The notes under the pieces are model-generated. The model did not search any database. It was given only the letters and a program-made list of their open reading frames with translations, and was not told the origin of the DNA. DNA of 49,401 nt, from contig JAJDXG010000011.1 in the NCBI GenBank assembly GCA_022823365.1, forward strand, positions 1 through 49,401, in the 5' to 3' direction. Shown piece by piece: positions 17,828 through 26,617 of the stretch (position 1 is the stretch's first letter; every line of letters starts with the position of its first letter). This stretch comes from Gemmatimonadota bacterium. GTDB taxonomy: Bacteria; Gemmatimonadota; Gemmatimonadetes; Longimicrobiales; Gaopeijiaceae. A program made the position numbers and the translations under genes.

Positions 17828-19996
17828 ATGGCACCTGACACCCGAACACTGCCACCCGACGCCCCCGCCGGCGACCGCAGAAAGGTCCCCGGCGACGGGC
17901 TCGCCCTTACTTCGACCCAGCTCATCGAGTTCTACCGCATCATGGTGACCTCGCGCGGCATCGACGACCGCGAGATCACGCTCAAGCGTCAGAACAAGAC
18001 CTTCTTCCAGATCTCGAGCGCGGGCCACGAGGCCATCGGCGTGGCCATGGCCGCCCACCTGAGGCCCGCCCACGACTGGTTCTACCTGTACTACCGCGAC
18101 CGGTCGCTCTCCCTGTCGCTGGGCCAGACCCCGTACGAGCACTTCCTGCAGGCCGTGGCCGCCGAGGCCGATCCCGCATCGGGCGGGCGCCAGATGCCGT
18201 GCCATTTCTGCGACCCCCGCCTCAACATCACGAGCATGTCGTCTCCGACCGGAACGCAGTTCCTTCAGGCCGTGGGATGCGCCGAGGGCGGCCGCCGGGC
18301 CACCGTGCTCCCGGACACGCGGAAGCGCGTGGGGCAGGTCGAGGAGGACGAAGTCGTGCTGGTCTCGGCAGGAGAGGGCGCCACCTCCGAAGGCGAGTTC
18401 TGGGAAGCGCTCAACACCGCCTGCACGCTCAAGCTCCCCGTCATCTTTCTGATCGAGGACAACGGCTACGCCATCTCCGTGCCGGTGGAGGTGCAGACCG
18501 CGGGGGGCAGCATCTCCGCGCTGGCATCGTCCTTCCCGGATCTTTTCATCGCCAAATGCGACGGCACCGATGTCATCGACAGCTACAAGGCGAGCCGCGC
18601 CGCGGTGCACCACTGCCGGCGGGGCCGGGGACCGGCGCTCGTGCACGCATTCACGATCCGGCCCTACTCGCACTCGATGTCCGACGACGAGCGCGCGTAC
18701 CGAACGGTGGAAGAGCGCTTCGCGGAAGAGGAAAAGGATCCCCTGACCCGCACCCGGCAGCTGCTGCTTGACCTCAAGGTCGCCACAGCCGCGCAGCTCG
18801 ACCGCATCGAGACGGAGGCGCATGCCGCGGTTCGAGAGGCTGCCGCCCGGGCCCTGGAGCGTCCCCAGCCTCCGCCAGAGCGGGCGCTGGTGAACCTCTA
18901 CTCCGAGACCGCGCCCCCCACGAAACTGCGATTCGACACCGAGGCTTCAGCGAAGTTCGACCGGGGAAGCAAGCAGCTTACCATGGTCGACCTCATCAAC
19001 CGCTGCCTCGGCGACGAAATGGAGCGGGACCCGCGCATCGTCGTCTTCGGTCAGGACGTAGCCGACGCTTCGCGAGCGGAAGCCCTTGAGCAGGTGCAGG
19101 GAAAGGGCGGAGTCTTCAAGGTGACCCACGGGCTCCAGAAGCGTTTCGGCAGCGACCGCGTCTTCAACTCGCCGCTCGCCGAGGCGAACATCGTCGGGCG
19201 CGCGATCGGGATGGCGGCCCGCGGGCTCAGGCCTGTAGTCGAGATCCAGTTCTTCGACTACATCTGGCCGGCGTTCATGCAGATCCGCAACGAGCTGGCC
19301 ACGATGCGCTACCGCTCCAACAGCGCGTTCGATGCGCCCGTGGTCATCCGGGTGCCCTTCGGCGGCTACCTCACGGGCGGAGGCATCTACCACTCGCAGA
19401 CGGGGGCTTCCCTGTTCACGCACACGCCGGGGCTGCGGGTCGTGCTTCCCTCGAACGCGCTCGACGCCAGCGGGCTCCTGCGCACCGCGATCCGGTGCGA
19501 CGATCCCGTCATCTTCCTGGAGCACAAGCACCTGTACCGGCAGGTGTACAACAAGAGTCCGGAGCCGGGAAGCGATTTCATGATCCCCTTCGGCAAGGCG
19601 CGCGTCGCGCGCGAGGGTTCGGACCTCACCATCGTGACCTGCGGGGCGCTGGTGAAGCGCAGCCTGGACGCGGCCCGAGTGGCGTCGAAACGGGACGGCA
19701 TCGAGGCCGAGATCGTGGATCTGCGCAGCCTGTCACCCTTCGACATGGACGCCGTCGCCACCTCGGTGCGCAAGACCAACCGCGTGCTGGTGGCCTACGA
19801 GGACGGGCTCTCCTGGGGCTACGGCGCCGAGATCGCGGCCCGGGTCGCCGATGAACTCTTCGAGTGGCTGGACGCGCCGGTGCGGAGAATCGCCTCCAGG
19901 GACTGCTGGGTCGCGTACGCGCCTCAGCTCGAGGAGGTCATCCTTCCGCAGGTGCCCGATGTCGTGTCGGCGATTCGCGAGCTGGCGGCGTTCTGA
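17828..19996 (+). CDS. 2-oxoacid dehydrogenase E1, alpha and beta subunits fused
   Basis: A 722-residue thiamine-diphosphate dehydrogenase in which the normally separate E1 alpha and beta chains are one polypeptide. The alpha half (to about residue 370) has the ThDP/Mg motif [14 protein letters not shown] through IEDNGYAIS (about residues 181-220) and the phosphorylation-loop-like [11 protein letters not shown]. The beta half starts near residue 385 ([18 protein letters not shown]) with FGQDVAD and the [16 protein letters not shown] helix. It most resembles branched-chain or pyruvate E1 of the 2-oxoisovalerate type. No E2 or E3 gene is nearby, so the complex partners are elsewhere. The start is the ATG before [11 protein letters not shown]; the ribosome site is weak and a longer start at 17789 is possible. 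Confidence 0.88.
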   Translation: MAPDTRTLPPDAPAGDRRKVPGDGLALTSTQLIEFYRIMVTSRGIDDREITLKRQNKTFFQISSAGHEAIGVAMAAHLRPAHDWFYLYYRDRSLSLSLGQTPYEHFLQAVAAEADPASGGRQMPCHFCDPRLNITSMSSPTGTQFLQAVGCAEGGRRATVLPDTRKRVGQVEEDEVVLVSAGEGATSEGEFWEALNTACTLKLPVIFLIEDNGYAISVPVEVQTAGGSISALASSFPDLFIAKCDGTDVIDSYKASRAAVHHCRRGRGPALVHAFTIRPYSHSMSDDERAYRTVEERFAEEEKDPLTRTRQLLLDLKVATAAQLDRIETEAHAAVREAAARALERPQPPPERALVNLYSETAPPTKLRFDTEASAKFDRGSKQLTMVDLINRCLGDEMERDPRIVVFGQDVADASRAEALEQVQGKGGVFKVTHGLQKRFGSDRVFNSPLAEANIVGRAIGMAARGLRPVVEIQFFDYIWPAFMQIRNELATMRYRSNSAFDAPVVIRVPFGGYLTGGGIYHSQTGASLFTHTPGLRVVLPSNALDASGLLRTAIRCDDPVIFLEHKHLYRQVYNKSPEPGSDFMIPFGKARVAREGSDLTIVTCGALVKRSLDAARVASKRDGIEAEIVDLRSLSPFDMDAVATSVRKTNRVLVAYEDGLSWGYGAEIAARVADELFEWLDAPVRRIASRDCWVAYAPQLEEVILPQVPDVVSAIRELAAF

Positions 19997-20049
19997 GGCC
20001 CTGTCCGCGGACTTGAAGAAGATCCGGGCAAGAGGCGCGGCTCGACTAT

Positions 20050-21285
20050 TCAGTAGATCTGGAGCCCGGGATCGATCAGCCGGGCCCAGGCGTTGATCCC
20101 CCCCTCCATGTTCAGCACGTCGCGGTACCCCGCCCGCCAGAGCTGATTCGCCACGTCGCCGCTGCGGACGCCGGTGCGGCAGTGGACGATGATCTGGCGC
20201 TCCCGCGGGATCTCGTCGAGACGGGCACCCACTTCGCCCATGGGAATCAGCACTGCGCCCTGCGGCGCGAGGTTGGAGATGTCCCATTCGTAGGTCTCGC
20301 GCACATCCAGGAGGAAGGGCGGGGCCTCGCCCCCGAGGCGGGCGCTGGCCTCCAGTACGTCGATGCCTCCGGGTCCCGCCGGTTCACGGCCTTCCTCGTT
20401 CGCGGGGTGGGTCATGGGTTCAGCCTCCGGCTCGACGCCGCAGAAGATTTCGTAGTCGATGAGTTCGGTCTGCGTGGGGTTGTCGCTGCATACCGGACAG
20501 GCGGGATCGGGCCGGACGGAGACCTCGCGCCACTCCAGTTCCAGCCCGTCGAAGATGAGCAGCCGCCCCGCAAGCGGACTTCCCTGCCCGAGGATCAGCT
20601 TCACGGTCTCGAGCGCCTGGAGCGAGCCCACCACTCCCGGAACGACCCCCAGGACTCCGCCCTCGGCGCAGTTGGGCACCAGGCCCGGCGGAGGCGGCTC
20701 GCGGAAAAGGCACCGGTAGCACGGACCGCCATCCGTGGCGAACACGGACACCTGCCCCTCCCAGCGGTGCACCGAGCCGTACACGTTGGGCTTGCCGAGC
20801 ATCACGCAGGCGTCGTTCACCAGATAGCGGGTCGGGAAGTTGTCGGTGCCGTCCACGACCACGTCGTAGTCGGCCAGCAGTGACAGGGCGTTTCCGCTGC
20901 TCAGCCTGGCGTCGTGGGCGACGACCTGGACATGGGGGTTGGTTTCGGCCAGCCGGTCGCGGGCGGAGTCGAGCTTCAGCCGCCCCACGTCGGATTCCCC
21001 GTGCAGGATCTGACGCTGCAGGTTGGTCGCGTCGACCTCGTCGAAGTCCACGAGCCCGAGCGTGCCCACCCCTGCCGCGGCCAGGTAGAGCGCCACCGGC
21101 GAGCCGAGCCCTCCCGCGCCCACCACGAGCACGCGGGCCGACTTGAGCCTGCGCTGGCCGTCGAGGCCGACCTCGGGCAGGACCAGGTGCCGGGCGTAGC
21201 GGAGCAGTTCAGGGGGCGACAGCCGGTTCGACGCCGCCTGGGGACCGTTCCCGCCCCGCTGTCCTTCGGAAACGTGCATCCTCAT
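20050..21285 (-). CDS. moeB: MoeB/ThiF E1-like adenylyltransferase fused to rhodanese (MOCS3-type)
   Basis: A 411-residue two-domain sulfur-transfer enzyme. The E1-like domain adenylates the C-terminal glycine of a ubiquitin-like sulfur carrier (MoaD, ThiS or similar). It shows the nucleotide loop GAGGLG (residues 56-61), the DATNLQRQILH arginine, the NCAEGGVLGVVPG cysteine region, and two zinc-binding pairs (CYRC and CPVC). The C-terminal rhodanese domain has its active cysteine in IIVHCRTGVRSG, a six-residue loop typical of sulfurtransferases. It can thus activate and sulfurate the carrier. The ATG at 21285 overlaps the stop of the DUF2723 gene. The carrier protein is not in this window, so molybdopterin versus thiamine or cysteine synthesis cannot be decided. 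Confidence 0.92.
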   Translation of the reverse strand: MRMHVSEGQRGGNGPQAASNRLSPPELLRYARHLVLPEVGLDGQRRLKSARVLVVGAGGLGSPVALYLAAAGVGTLGLVDFDEVDATNLQRQILHGESDVGRLKLDSARDRLAETNPHVQVVAHDARLSSGNALSLLADYDVVVDGTDNFPTRYLVNDACVMLGKPNVYGSVHRWEGQVSVFATDGGPCYRCLFREPPPPGLVPNCAEGGVLGVVPGVVGSLQALETVKLILGQGSPLAGRLLIFDGLELEWREVSVRPDPACPVCSDNPTQTELIDYEIFCGVEPEAEPMTHPANEEGREPAGPGGIDVLEASARLGGEAPPFLLDVRETYEWDISNLAPQGAVLIPMGEVGARLDEIPRERQIIVHCRTGVRSGDVANQLWRAGYRDVLNMEGGINAWARLIDPGLQIY

Positions 21286-23522
21286 CCGGCTCCCGGCGCC
21301 GCTTCGGGAATCACCCGGTATCCGCCCTGCATGGTGACGCCGAACGCTTCCATGTCGGCGCGGTACCGGGCCAGTTCCTCCGCCGGCAGCCCGGCCGCCG
21401 AACCCCGGTCGAACAGCACGCGGCTGAAGTGGAAGTAGTAGTAGGGAATGTTCAGAGTGGTGCGGTCGGCCCAGACATCCCGATAGCGGAGGCTGCGGGC
21501 CATCATCACCTCGCTGGAGAGCCGCCGCGTGCGCTCCAGATCGACCCATTCCCCGCCCAGGGCGGCGTCGGTCCTGACGAAGCGCCCGTCCGTTTCGATG
21601 TCCCGCAGAACGAGCCGGGTCGCGAGCCCCTGCCGGACCCCGAAGTCGTGCAGGCCCAGCGAGCGGATGATCCCCCCGGTCCATGCGAAGTAGATTGGCC
21701 GCTCGGCGATGCTGTCGCGAATGATCGCCAGCGCCACCTGGTCCCCCCGGTCGAGGTAGGTGCCGCGCGGGTACTGCACCACGACGGGACCCAGGCGAAC
21801 GTTGGCGTCCTGCGGAGTGGCGGCCCCCTGGATCCGGTCGATCTCCTCGGGCGCGAGCGAGAGCACCGGGCGACTGGGCATCTCGCGCGCGGGATACAGG
21901 TCGGCCACCCGCTCGTCGGGCTCGAAGGGCCGTTGTCGGTTCGGCCCGGTCAACTCCTGCAGCTGCCGGGGATACCACTGCGTGAACAGGTACTGCCCCA
22001 CGATGACGGTGACATCCCTCCGGATTCCCTCCACTTCCTGGAGATACCAGAGCGGGAAGGTATCGTTGTCTCCGTTGGTGAACAGGACGCTGTAGGGCTC
22101 GACGCTCTGAAGCAGATCGTACGCCCAGTCGCGGGCCGCGTAGTCCCCGGCGCGGCTCGCCCAGCGCCAGTTGGCCGCCAGCGGCGTCAGCGCGATCAGC
22201 GCCGCCAGGAACGTCACGATCCCCAGCGCCCATCGTGCTCCTGCCACGGGCACCCGGCTCCCCGTGACCGGGCTCGTCCGCCTCAGCCCCCGCGCGGCCA
22301 TGTGCCAGATACCGGTGAGCCCGATCCCCGCCAGCACGCCCCACACGATGAACCCGGCGATGTAGAAGTAGTCCCGCTCACGCACCTCGTGCAGGTCCGG
22401 GTCGGCGATCCCGGGCGCCAGCGAATAGCCGTACTTGAAGTTCAGGTAGATTACGAGCGCGACCGTCACGGTCACCGTCAACGTCGCCATGTAGGCGAAC
22501 AACTGCCTGTCGGCGCGCCGGATGACGAGCAGGCCGAACAGGCCCAGGGCGAGGAAGACCCCGGTGACGGGAGCCCTCGTTCCGCTCGGTACCGGAGTGG
22601 GATCCAGCCCGCGCGCCCACTGCCAGTCGAAGTACTGGAAATAGTTCTGGAACTGCGCGGACAGGGGCGACTGGCGCTGGGTCAGCGGCGGCGGCGCGTA
22701 CTGGTCCCGCTGGAGAACCGAGGCGAGCCTGGGGCAACCCGCGTTCCCGGCGGTCAGCACGGCGGCCGCCACCTCGCCGGCGGACTCGCAAAGCGGATCG
22801 CCCTCGTTGATCACCGGCCGCTGGGCGGCCCGAATCGGCAGGAACACGTTGAAGGACAGGCCGACCACGACGAGCGGGAGCGCGCGCATCCACAGGTCGC
22901 GGCGCAAAAGCACGCTCGGGGCCGTCATGAGCAGCATCAGGCCCAGGGCCGGCACGGGCAGGAGCGACATGGTGTGGTTGGACCAGCCCAGGATCATCAG
23001 GTAGCCCGCCACCAGCAGGAGGCGCCCGCTCCCGGGTTCGCCGCGCCGGTCGCGCCAGCGCACCGCCAGCCAGGTCACCGCTGCGATCACCAGCACGCTG
23101 ACCGTGTAGACTTTCTCGTTGACCACGGACTGGTTCCACACGGTAAACGCCGTGGCGCCCAGCAGCGCGCTCGCCGCCGCCCCCACCAGCGCCCGCCGGT
23201 GGTCGCCCAGCAGCCCCCACGCGATGCGGTGGGCCACCAGGAAGAAGAACCCGCTCGCGGCGGCGGAAGTGAAGGCGGCCAGCAGGTTTACCCGCACCGC
23301 GACCGGAAGCCCCAGCGGCGACAGCAGGACGATCCACACCCTCGCCATCACCACGAAGAGCGGGTTCCCGGGCGGATGCGGGATCCCGAGGATGTACCCG
23401 GTCGCGATGTACTCGCTCGTGTCCCAGAACGCCGTCGTGGGAGCCAGCGTGACGACGTACAGGAGAAAGATCGCGGCGCCGGCGATGACGGCGGCGAGGT
23501 AGGGCGGGCGGTGCTCGTTCAT
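21282..23522 (-). CDS. DUF2723-family multi-pass membrane protein
   Basis: A 746-residue protein with 10-12 N-terminal membrane segments and a long soluble C-terminal part. The N-terminus has the DUF2723 hallmark TAFWDTSEYIATGYILGIPHPPGNPL, read in two parts, with acidic residues in the first extracytoplasmic loop as in GT-C glycosyltransferases that use lipid-linked sugars (mannosyl- or arabinosyl-transferase-like). VVNEKVYTVS follows later. The soluble part contains LFTNGDNDTFPLWYLQE, also a conserved block of this family. A protein or glycan glycosylation role is inferred from the fold. It is co-transcribed with moeB-rhodanese by ATGA overlap; no functional link is obvious. Confidence 0.88.
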   Translation of the reverse strand: MNEHRPPYLAAVIAGAAIFLLYVVTLAPTTAFWDTSEYIATGYILGIPHPPGNPLFVVMARVWIVLLSPLGLPVAVRVNLLAAFTSAAASGFFFLVAHRIAWGLLGDHRRALVGAAASALLGATAFTVWNQSVVNEKVYTVSVLVIAAVTWLAVRWRDRRGEPGSGRLLLVAGYLMILGWSNHTMSLLPVPALGLMLLMTAPSVLLRRDLWMRALPLVVVGLSFNVFLPIRAAQRPVINEGDPLCESAGEVAAAVLTAGNAGCPRLASVLQRDQYAPPPLTQRQSPLSAQFQNYFQYFDWQWARGLDPTPVPSGTRAPVTGVFLALGLFGLLVIRRADRQLFAYMATLTVTVTVALVIYLNFKYGYSLAPGIADPDLHEVRERDYFYIAGFIVWGVLAGIGLTGIWHMAARGLRRTSPVTGSRVPVAGARWALGIVTFLAALIALTPLAANWRWASRAGDYAARDWAYDLLQSVEPYSVLFTNGDNDTFPLWYLQEVEGIRRDVTVIVGQYLFTQWYPRQLQELTGPNRQRPFEPDERVADLYPAREMPSRPVLSLAPEEIDRIQGAATPQDANVRLGPVVVQYPRGTYLDRGDQVALAIIRDSIAERPIYFAWTGGIIRSLGLHDFGVRQGLATRLVLRDIETDGRFVRTDAALGGEWVDLERTRRLSSEVMMARSLRYRDVWADRTTLNIPYYYFHFSRVLFDRGSAAGLPAEELARYRADMEAFGVTMQGGYRVIPEAAPGAG

Positions 23523-23545
23523 CTCACGGGACCTGGAATCCGCAG

Positions 23546-25045
23546 TCAGCTCCCCGGCACCTCGAAGCCTTCGCTGCTTTCAACCGTGGCCCCCGACTCC
23601 AGATCGGTCAGTCTCAGACGGAGCGAATAGATACCGGGTTCGGGCTGAACGAGGAAGAGGTCCAGGGCGAGCGCGAGGGGGAGCCGATCCCCGTCTCCCT
23701 CGACAACCAGACGTCCTTCCGGATCCACCCGGGCCTCGTCCAGCCCGGGCCGGACGCGCATCATGCGGCCATCGGCATCGAACACCTCTACCATTATCGC
23801 GTAGCGGTAGGTCCCCCGGGGGTCGGCCCCGAGCCCGCGCGCGGCCCCGGACAGCCGCAGGCTTCCGTCGCTTCCGCTTTGGACGGCGAGCCGGGAAAGC
23901 TCGAGCCTGCGCACTTCGACGGCTTCCGGAACCCTTCCCTCCCGCTGCACCATGCCGCGGATGCGGCCGTATGCCCGCAACAGCTCCGTGTCTCCGGGAT
24001 TCATGTTGAGGGCACGTTCGAGATGGGCCAGGGTCTGGTCGCGCACCGTGGGATCGAACTCGGCTCGCGGAGCCTGCAGCAGCGCCAGCGCACGCCATGC
24101 GAGACCGTCGTGCGGCACCAGCGCGACACGCTGCCCGAGGGAGGCGACCGCGCGCGCCGTATCCCCTGCCGCCGCGGTTTCCAGCGCGGCCTCGACCGCC
24201 GGGTCGACGACCGCGACATCGACCCGTTCCGGCAGCACCCGCACCACGTCCCGCCGCGGGGCAGCCCAGGAAAAGACGTACTCGAAGCCGGCGCTCAGGC
24301 TCATCTGGTGCGCGGTGAAAGGCGCCAGGCTGAATGCAACCCGTTCGCTGGAGATCGATTTGACGTCGTCGCGCTCCTGGGCCGCGAGCTGGGCCGTGTT
24401 GACCGGGATCACCAGGTCCCGGAACGAGAAACGGAGCGCCGAATTCTCCCCGATGGGGACACGCAGCGATGCCCCCAGATCGAGTCCCCACGACGTGGAC
24501 GTGCGCGAGGTCCACTCGATCTCCCCGGGGTGTTGCGCATCCATCTGCGCGAACGCGTCGCGATGTCCCGGCGACAGATCGATGGTCTGCGTGAGTGCGA
24601 CGGTGCCCAGATTGTACGCCAGCAGGCCCCGCCCGCGGTCCCACTCCGACAGCTTCATGCCGAGGCCGAAGCCGACGCCGTAGTAGTTCGTGCTGCGCGA
24701 AATGTCCTCGGGCGGTGAGAGCGCGCCGGAATAGCGGGCGACGGTTCCCGAGTGGCCGGCGAGGAGCGTCAGGTAGAGGCCCGCGCCCCCGACGGGATTG
24801 TGCCGCAGCACCACTCGCGCCTCCGGGCCCAGGCTGGCGGTCTCCTTCCACCGCGTCTGGCTCGGGAGGTCGGCGAGGGTCTTCCGGGTGACGAATTCGT
24901 CGTACAGGGTCCCCACCAGACGCGAGCCCAGGCTGCCCTCCACGGACCAGCGCGGCTCCTGGCGGATGATCGCGGCTTCCTCCTGGCCGACAAGTCCCGC
25001 CGGTGCGGACGCCGCAGACATCAGGAGCATCAGCAGTCCCTTCAT
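23546..25045 (-). CDS. Exported protein with beta-barrel-like N-half and TPR-like middle
   Basis: A 499-residue protein that I cannot place in a named family. An N-terminal signal peptide (MKGLLMLLMSAASAPAGLVGQ) is followed by about 230 residues of alternating aromatic/glycine strands (GAGLYLTLLAGHSG, STNYYGVGFGLGMKL, TSWGLDLGASLRV), as in an outer-membrane barrel or similar beta-structure. Residues about 270-370 form helical TPR-like units (AVASLGQRVALVPHDGLAWRALALL, HLERALNMNPGDTELLRAYGRI). The C-terminus is a beta-rich domain of about 110 residues (YSLRLRLTDLESG). It lies 23 bases upstream of the DUF2723 gene on the same strand and 162 bases after the SCO1 gene; it may end the receptor operon or start a new one. 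Confidence 0.65.
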   Translation of the reverse strand: MKGLLMLLMSAASAPAGLVGQEEAAIIRQEPRWSVEGSLGSRLVGTLYDEFVTRKTLADLPSQTRWKETASLGPEARVVLRHNPVGGAGLYLTLLAGHSGTVARYSGALSPPEDISRSTNYYGVGFGLGMKLSEWDRGRGLLAYNLGTVALTQTIDLSPGHRDAFAQMDAQHPGEIEWTSRTSTSWGLDLGASLRVPIGENSALRFSFRDLVIPVNTAQLAAQERDDVKSISSERVAFSLAPFTAHQMSLSAGFEYVFSWAAPRRDVVRVLPERVDVAVVDPAVEAALETAAAGDTARAVASLGQRVALVPHDGLAWRALALLQAPRAEFDPTVRDQTLAHLERALNMNPGDTELLRAYGRIRGMVQREGRVPEAVEVRRLELSRLAVQSGSDGSLRLSGAARGLGADPRGTYRYAIMVEVFDADGRMMRVRPGLDEARVDPEGRLVVEGDGDRLPLALALDLFLVQPEPGIYSLRLRLTDLESGATVESSEGFEVPGS

Positions 25046-25133
25046 TCCTAATGATGGACGTATCCCATGGCGCGCGACAAGGTTGGGCGCCCGCGCGGCA
25101 AGCTCGCCGTCCGCAGGAGGAGCGCACGCAGGC

Positions 25134-25214
25134 CTGCAGGTATCCGGCGGTCAGGTTGCTTTCGCCGTCCAGGTTCAACGTCTGCGCCGAGTCGCCCCGC
25201 AGCCGGGTCAGGGC
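25134..25214 (-). pseudogene. Relic of a TonB-dependent receptor gene
   Basis: This 81-base stretch matches 29164-29244, inside the intact TonB receptor gene, with roughly nine mismatches. On the minus strand it still translates as LTRLRGDSAQTLNLD followed by GESNLTAGYLQ, the same residues as in the receptor barrel. Both sides then diverge completely. The stop codon of the SCO1 gene (25208-25210) falls within it. The simplest reading is a leftover of a deleted or recombined receptor paralogue. It is too short to be functional as protein. Confidence 0.75.
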
Positions 25215-25942
25215 CGAAAGGGCGTCTCGCGCCTGAGCGCCTCCACATCGCCGATGAGCTGCTCAGTCGCGGTCCGGTTCATCCCGTTGTAGACGCCCCA
25301 AATGTGTCCGTCCCGGTCGACGAGCAGAAACTGCTCCGTATGCAGGAAGGTGTCGTGAAACCCGTCGTCCGCCGCCCTCCCCAGGTCCTCGTCGGCAAAG
25401 TAGGCGCGCTTGGCGAGGTCATCGATAACCTCCCGGCTTCCGGTCACCAGGTGCCATCTCGAGGAGACGACCCGCATCCGTTCCGCATAAGCCTGAAGCA
25501 CCGGCACGGAGTCCGCCTCGGGTGTCACCGAGTGCGAAAGCAGCGCGACGTCGTCGAACCTGCCCAATTCCGATTGGAGACGAACCATGCTCGCCATCGT
25601 CGTCGGGCAGATTCCGGGGCAATCGGTGAAGAAGAAGTTGGCGACATAGACCTTCCCGCGGAGCGTCGCTTCGGTGACGGGGGCCCCGGTTTGATCGACG
25701 AGGTCGAACGGACCGATCGAATGAAAGCCGGCGGGCAGGTCGGCGTGGCTGTCGTACCATTGAGGCGTGAAGCTCGCGTCGGCGAAGTACGGCAATGTCC
25801 GATCCGCACCCTCCCACGGACCGGTCGAGGGAGCGCCATCGCCTGCCATCAGAACGACGCCGCCGACCGCCAATCCGGCCAACGCACCGCAGATCCACAG
25901 CGCGTAACCGGTGGCGCCCCGGTCGGTACCCTTTGCGGTCAC
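25208..25942 (-). CDS. SCO1/SenC-family copper chaperone (membrane-anchored thioredoxin fold)
   Basis: A 244-residue SCO-family protein. A single N-terminal membrane helix (residues about 13-33) anchors a periplasmic thioredoxin fold. The copper site is visible as Cys108 and Cys112 in FFTDCPGICPTTM and His201 in FLHTEQFLLVD, both with family-typical surroundings. SCO proteins deliver copper to the CuA site of cytochrome oxidase or serve as thiol-disulfide reductants. No oxidase gene is nearby. The GTG start overlaps the stop of the YwqK-like gene (GTGA), placing it in the TonB receptor operon. That makes a link to copper or another metal handled by that operon plausible (inference). Its last codons and stop lie within the receptor relic. 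Confidence 0.92.
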   Translation of the reverse strand: MTAKGTDRGATGYALWICGALAGLAVGGVVLMAGDGAPSTGPWEGADRTLPYFADASFTPQWYDSHADLPAGFHSIGPFDLVDQTGAPVTEATLRGKVYVANFFFTDCPGICPTTMASMVRLQSELGRFDDVALLSHSVTPEADSVPVLQAYAERMRVVSSRWHLVTGSREVIDDLAKRAYFADEDLGRAADDGFHDTFLHTEQFLLVDRDGHIWGVYNGMNRTATEQLIGDVEALRRETPFRP

Positions 25943-26535
25943 GGTGCCACCCCCTCGTTACCCGCGTCGGCCGGGCCCGCACCCGCACTCATGTCCTCCC
26001 GGGTCAGTTCGAAGCACAGCTTGCTCCGCCTCATGCCGTAGGTCCGACCGTCCCGCGCCTCGTAGTTCGCGTAGAGCTTGCCGTTCTCGCGCCAGGCTCG
26101 CTGAAGGCCCTCCTCCCTGCCGTTCACGAGACGCACCTCCTTGAACCGGGCTCCGCTTCGGTACCATTCGCGCTGCACGCCATGCGCGACGCCGTCCACG
26201 TAGCGCGACACGGAGCGCGCCGTCCCGTCCTCCCACCAGGTCTCCGCCGCTCCGTGGCGAAGGCCGCCTCGATATGTCGCCCGAAAACCAGGCGTCCCAT
26301 CCGAGTACCACCGCTCGGCGAGGCCATCCTTCAGCCCCATGCGGTAAGTCGCGCGTTCGACAAGGGAGCCGAGGTCGTCGTACCGAACCGCCGCGCCGTC
26401 GAAGGGCACTCCGCGAAGGGTGACCACACCGTCGCCCCGGCGTGTCTCCAGGCGCCGGTATTCCACCTCCGGAGGCTGGCAGCCCGCGAGCGAGAGAGCG
26501 CCGACCAGAATAACCGTGGCCGCTCGAACCGCCAT
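25939..26535 (-). CDS. MORN-type (YwqK family) lipoprotein
   Basis: A 198-residue lipoprotein. The signal MAVRAATVILVGALSLAGC ends in a clear lipobox (LAGC). The mature protein is four to six copies of a repeat of about 22 residues with the pattern Y.DG..HG....WY..G, for example WYSDGTPGFRATYRGG, WWEDGTARSVSRYVDG and WYRSGARFKEVRLVNG. These are MORN-2 repeats of the YwqK 'antitoxin' family, usually beta-hairpin scaffolds. Annotation as a toxin-antitoxin member comes from homology naming only; a lipoprotein in this operon is more likely an envelope binding or scaffold protein. I chose the ATG at 26535 for its signal peptide; one at 26607 would shorten the gap to the upstream gene to 10 bases. 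The stop overlaps the SCO1 start. Confidence 0.82.
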   Translation of the reverse strand: MAVRAATVILVGALSLAGCQPPEVEYRRLETRRGDGVVTLRGVPFDGAAVRYDDLGSLVERATYRMGLKDGLAERWYSDGTPGFRATYRGGLRHGAAETWWEDGTARSVSRYVDGVAHGVQREWYRSGARFKEVRLVNGREEGLQRAWRENGKLYANYEARDGRTYGMRRSKLCFELTREDMSAGAGPADAGNEGVAP

Positions 26536-26617
26536 GCGCGGACCGCCACTCTGTCCGTGTGCGGTCGGCTCGAGGCTTCGCCGCCGCAGGCGTTGCTCCG
26601 GGTTCATCCGGGGGCTG

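Noticed and set aside
20003..20012. GTCCGCGGAC palindrome between two converging genes as a terminator
   Set aside because: The stem is short with no loop and no T-run follows on either strand.
21429..23630. Long plus-strand open frame opposite the DUF2723 gene
   Set aside because: The translation is low-complexity and Arg/Gly/Pro-rich, with no domain, while the minus strand encodes a clear multi-pass protein.
25939..26535. YwqK-like protein as a toxin-antitoxin antitoxin
   Set aside because: It is a MORN-repeat lipoprotein inside a TonB receptor operon; no partner toxin is present, so the family name is not a functional guide.
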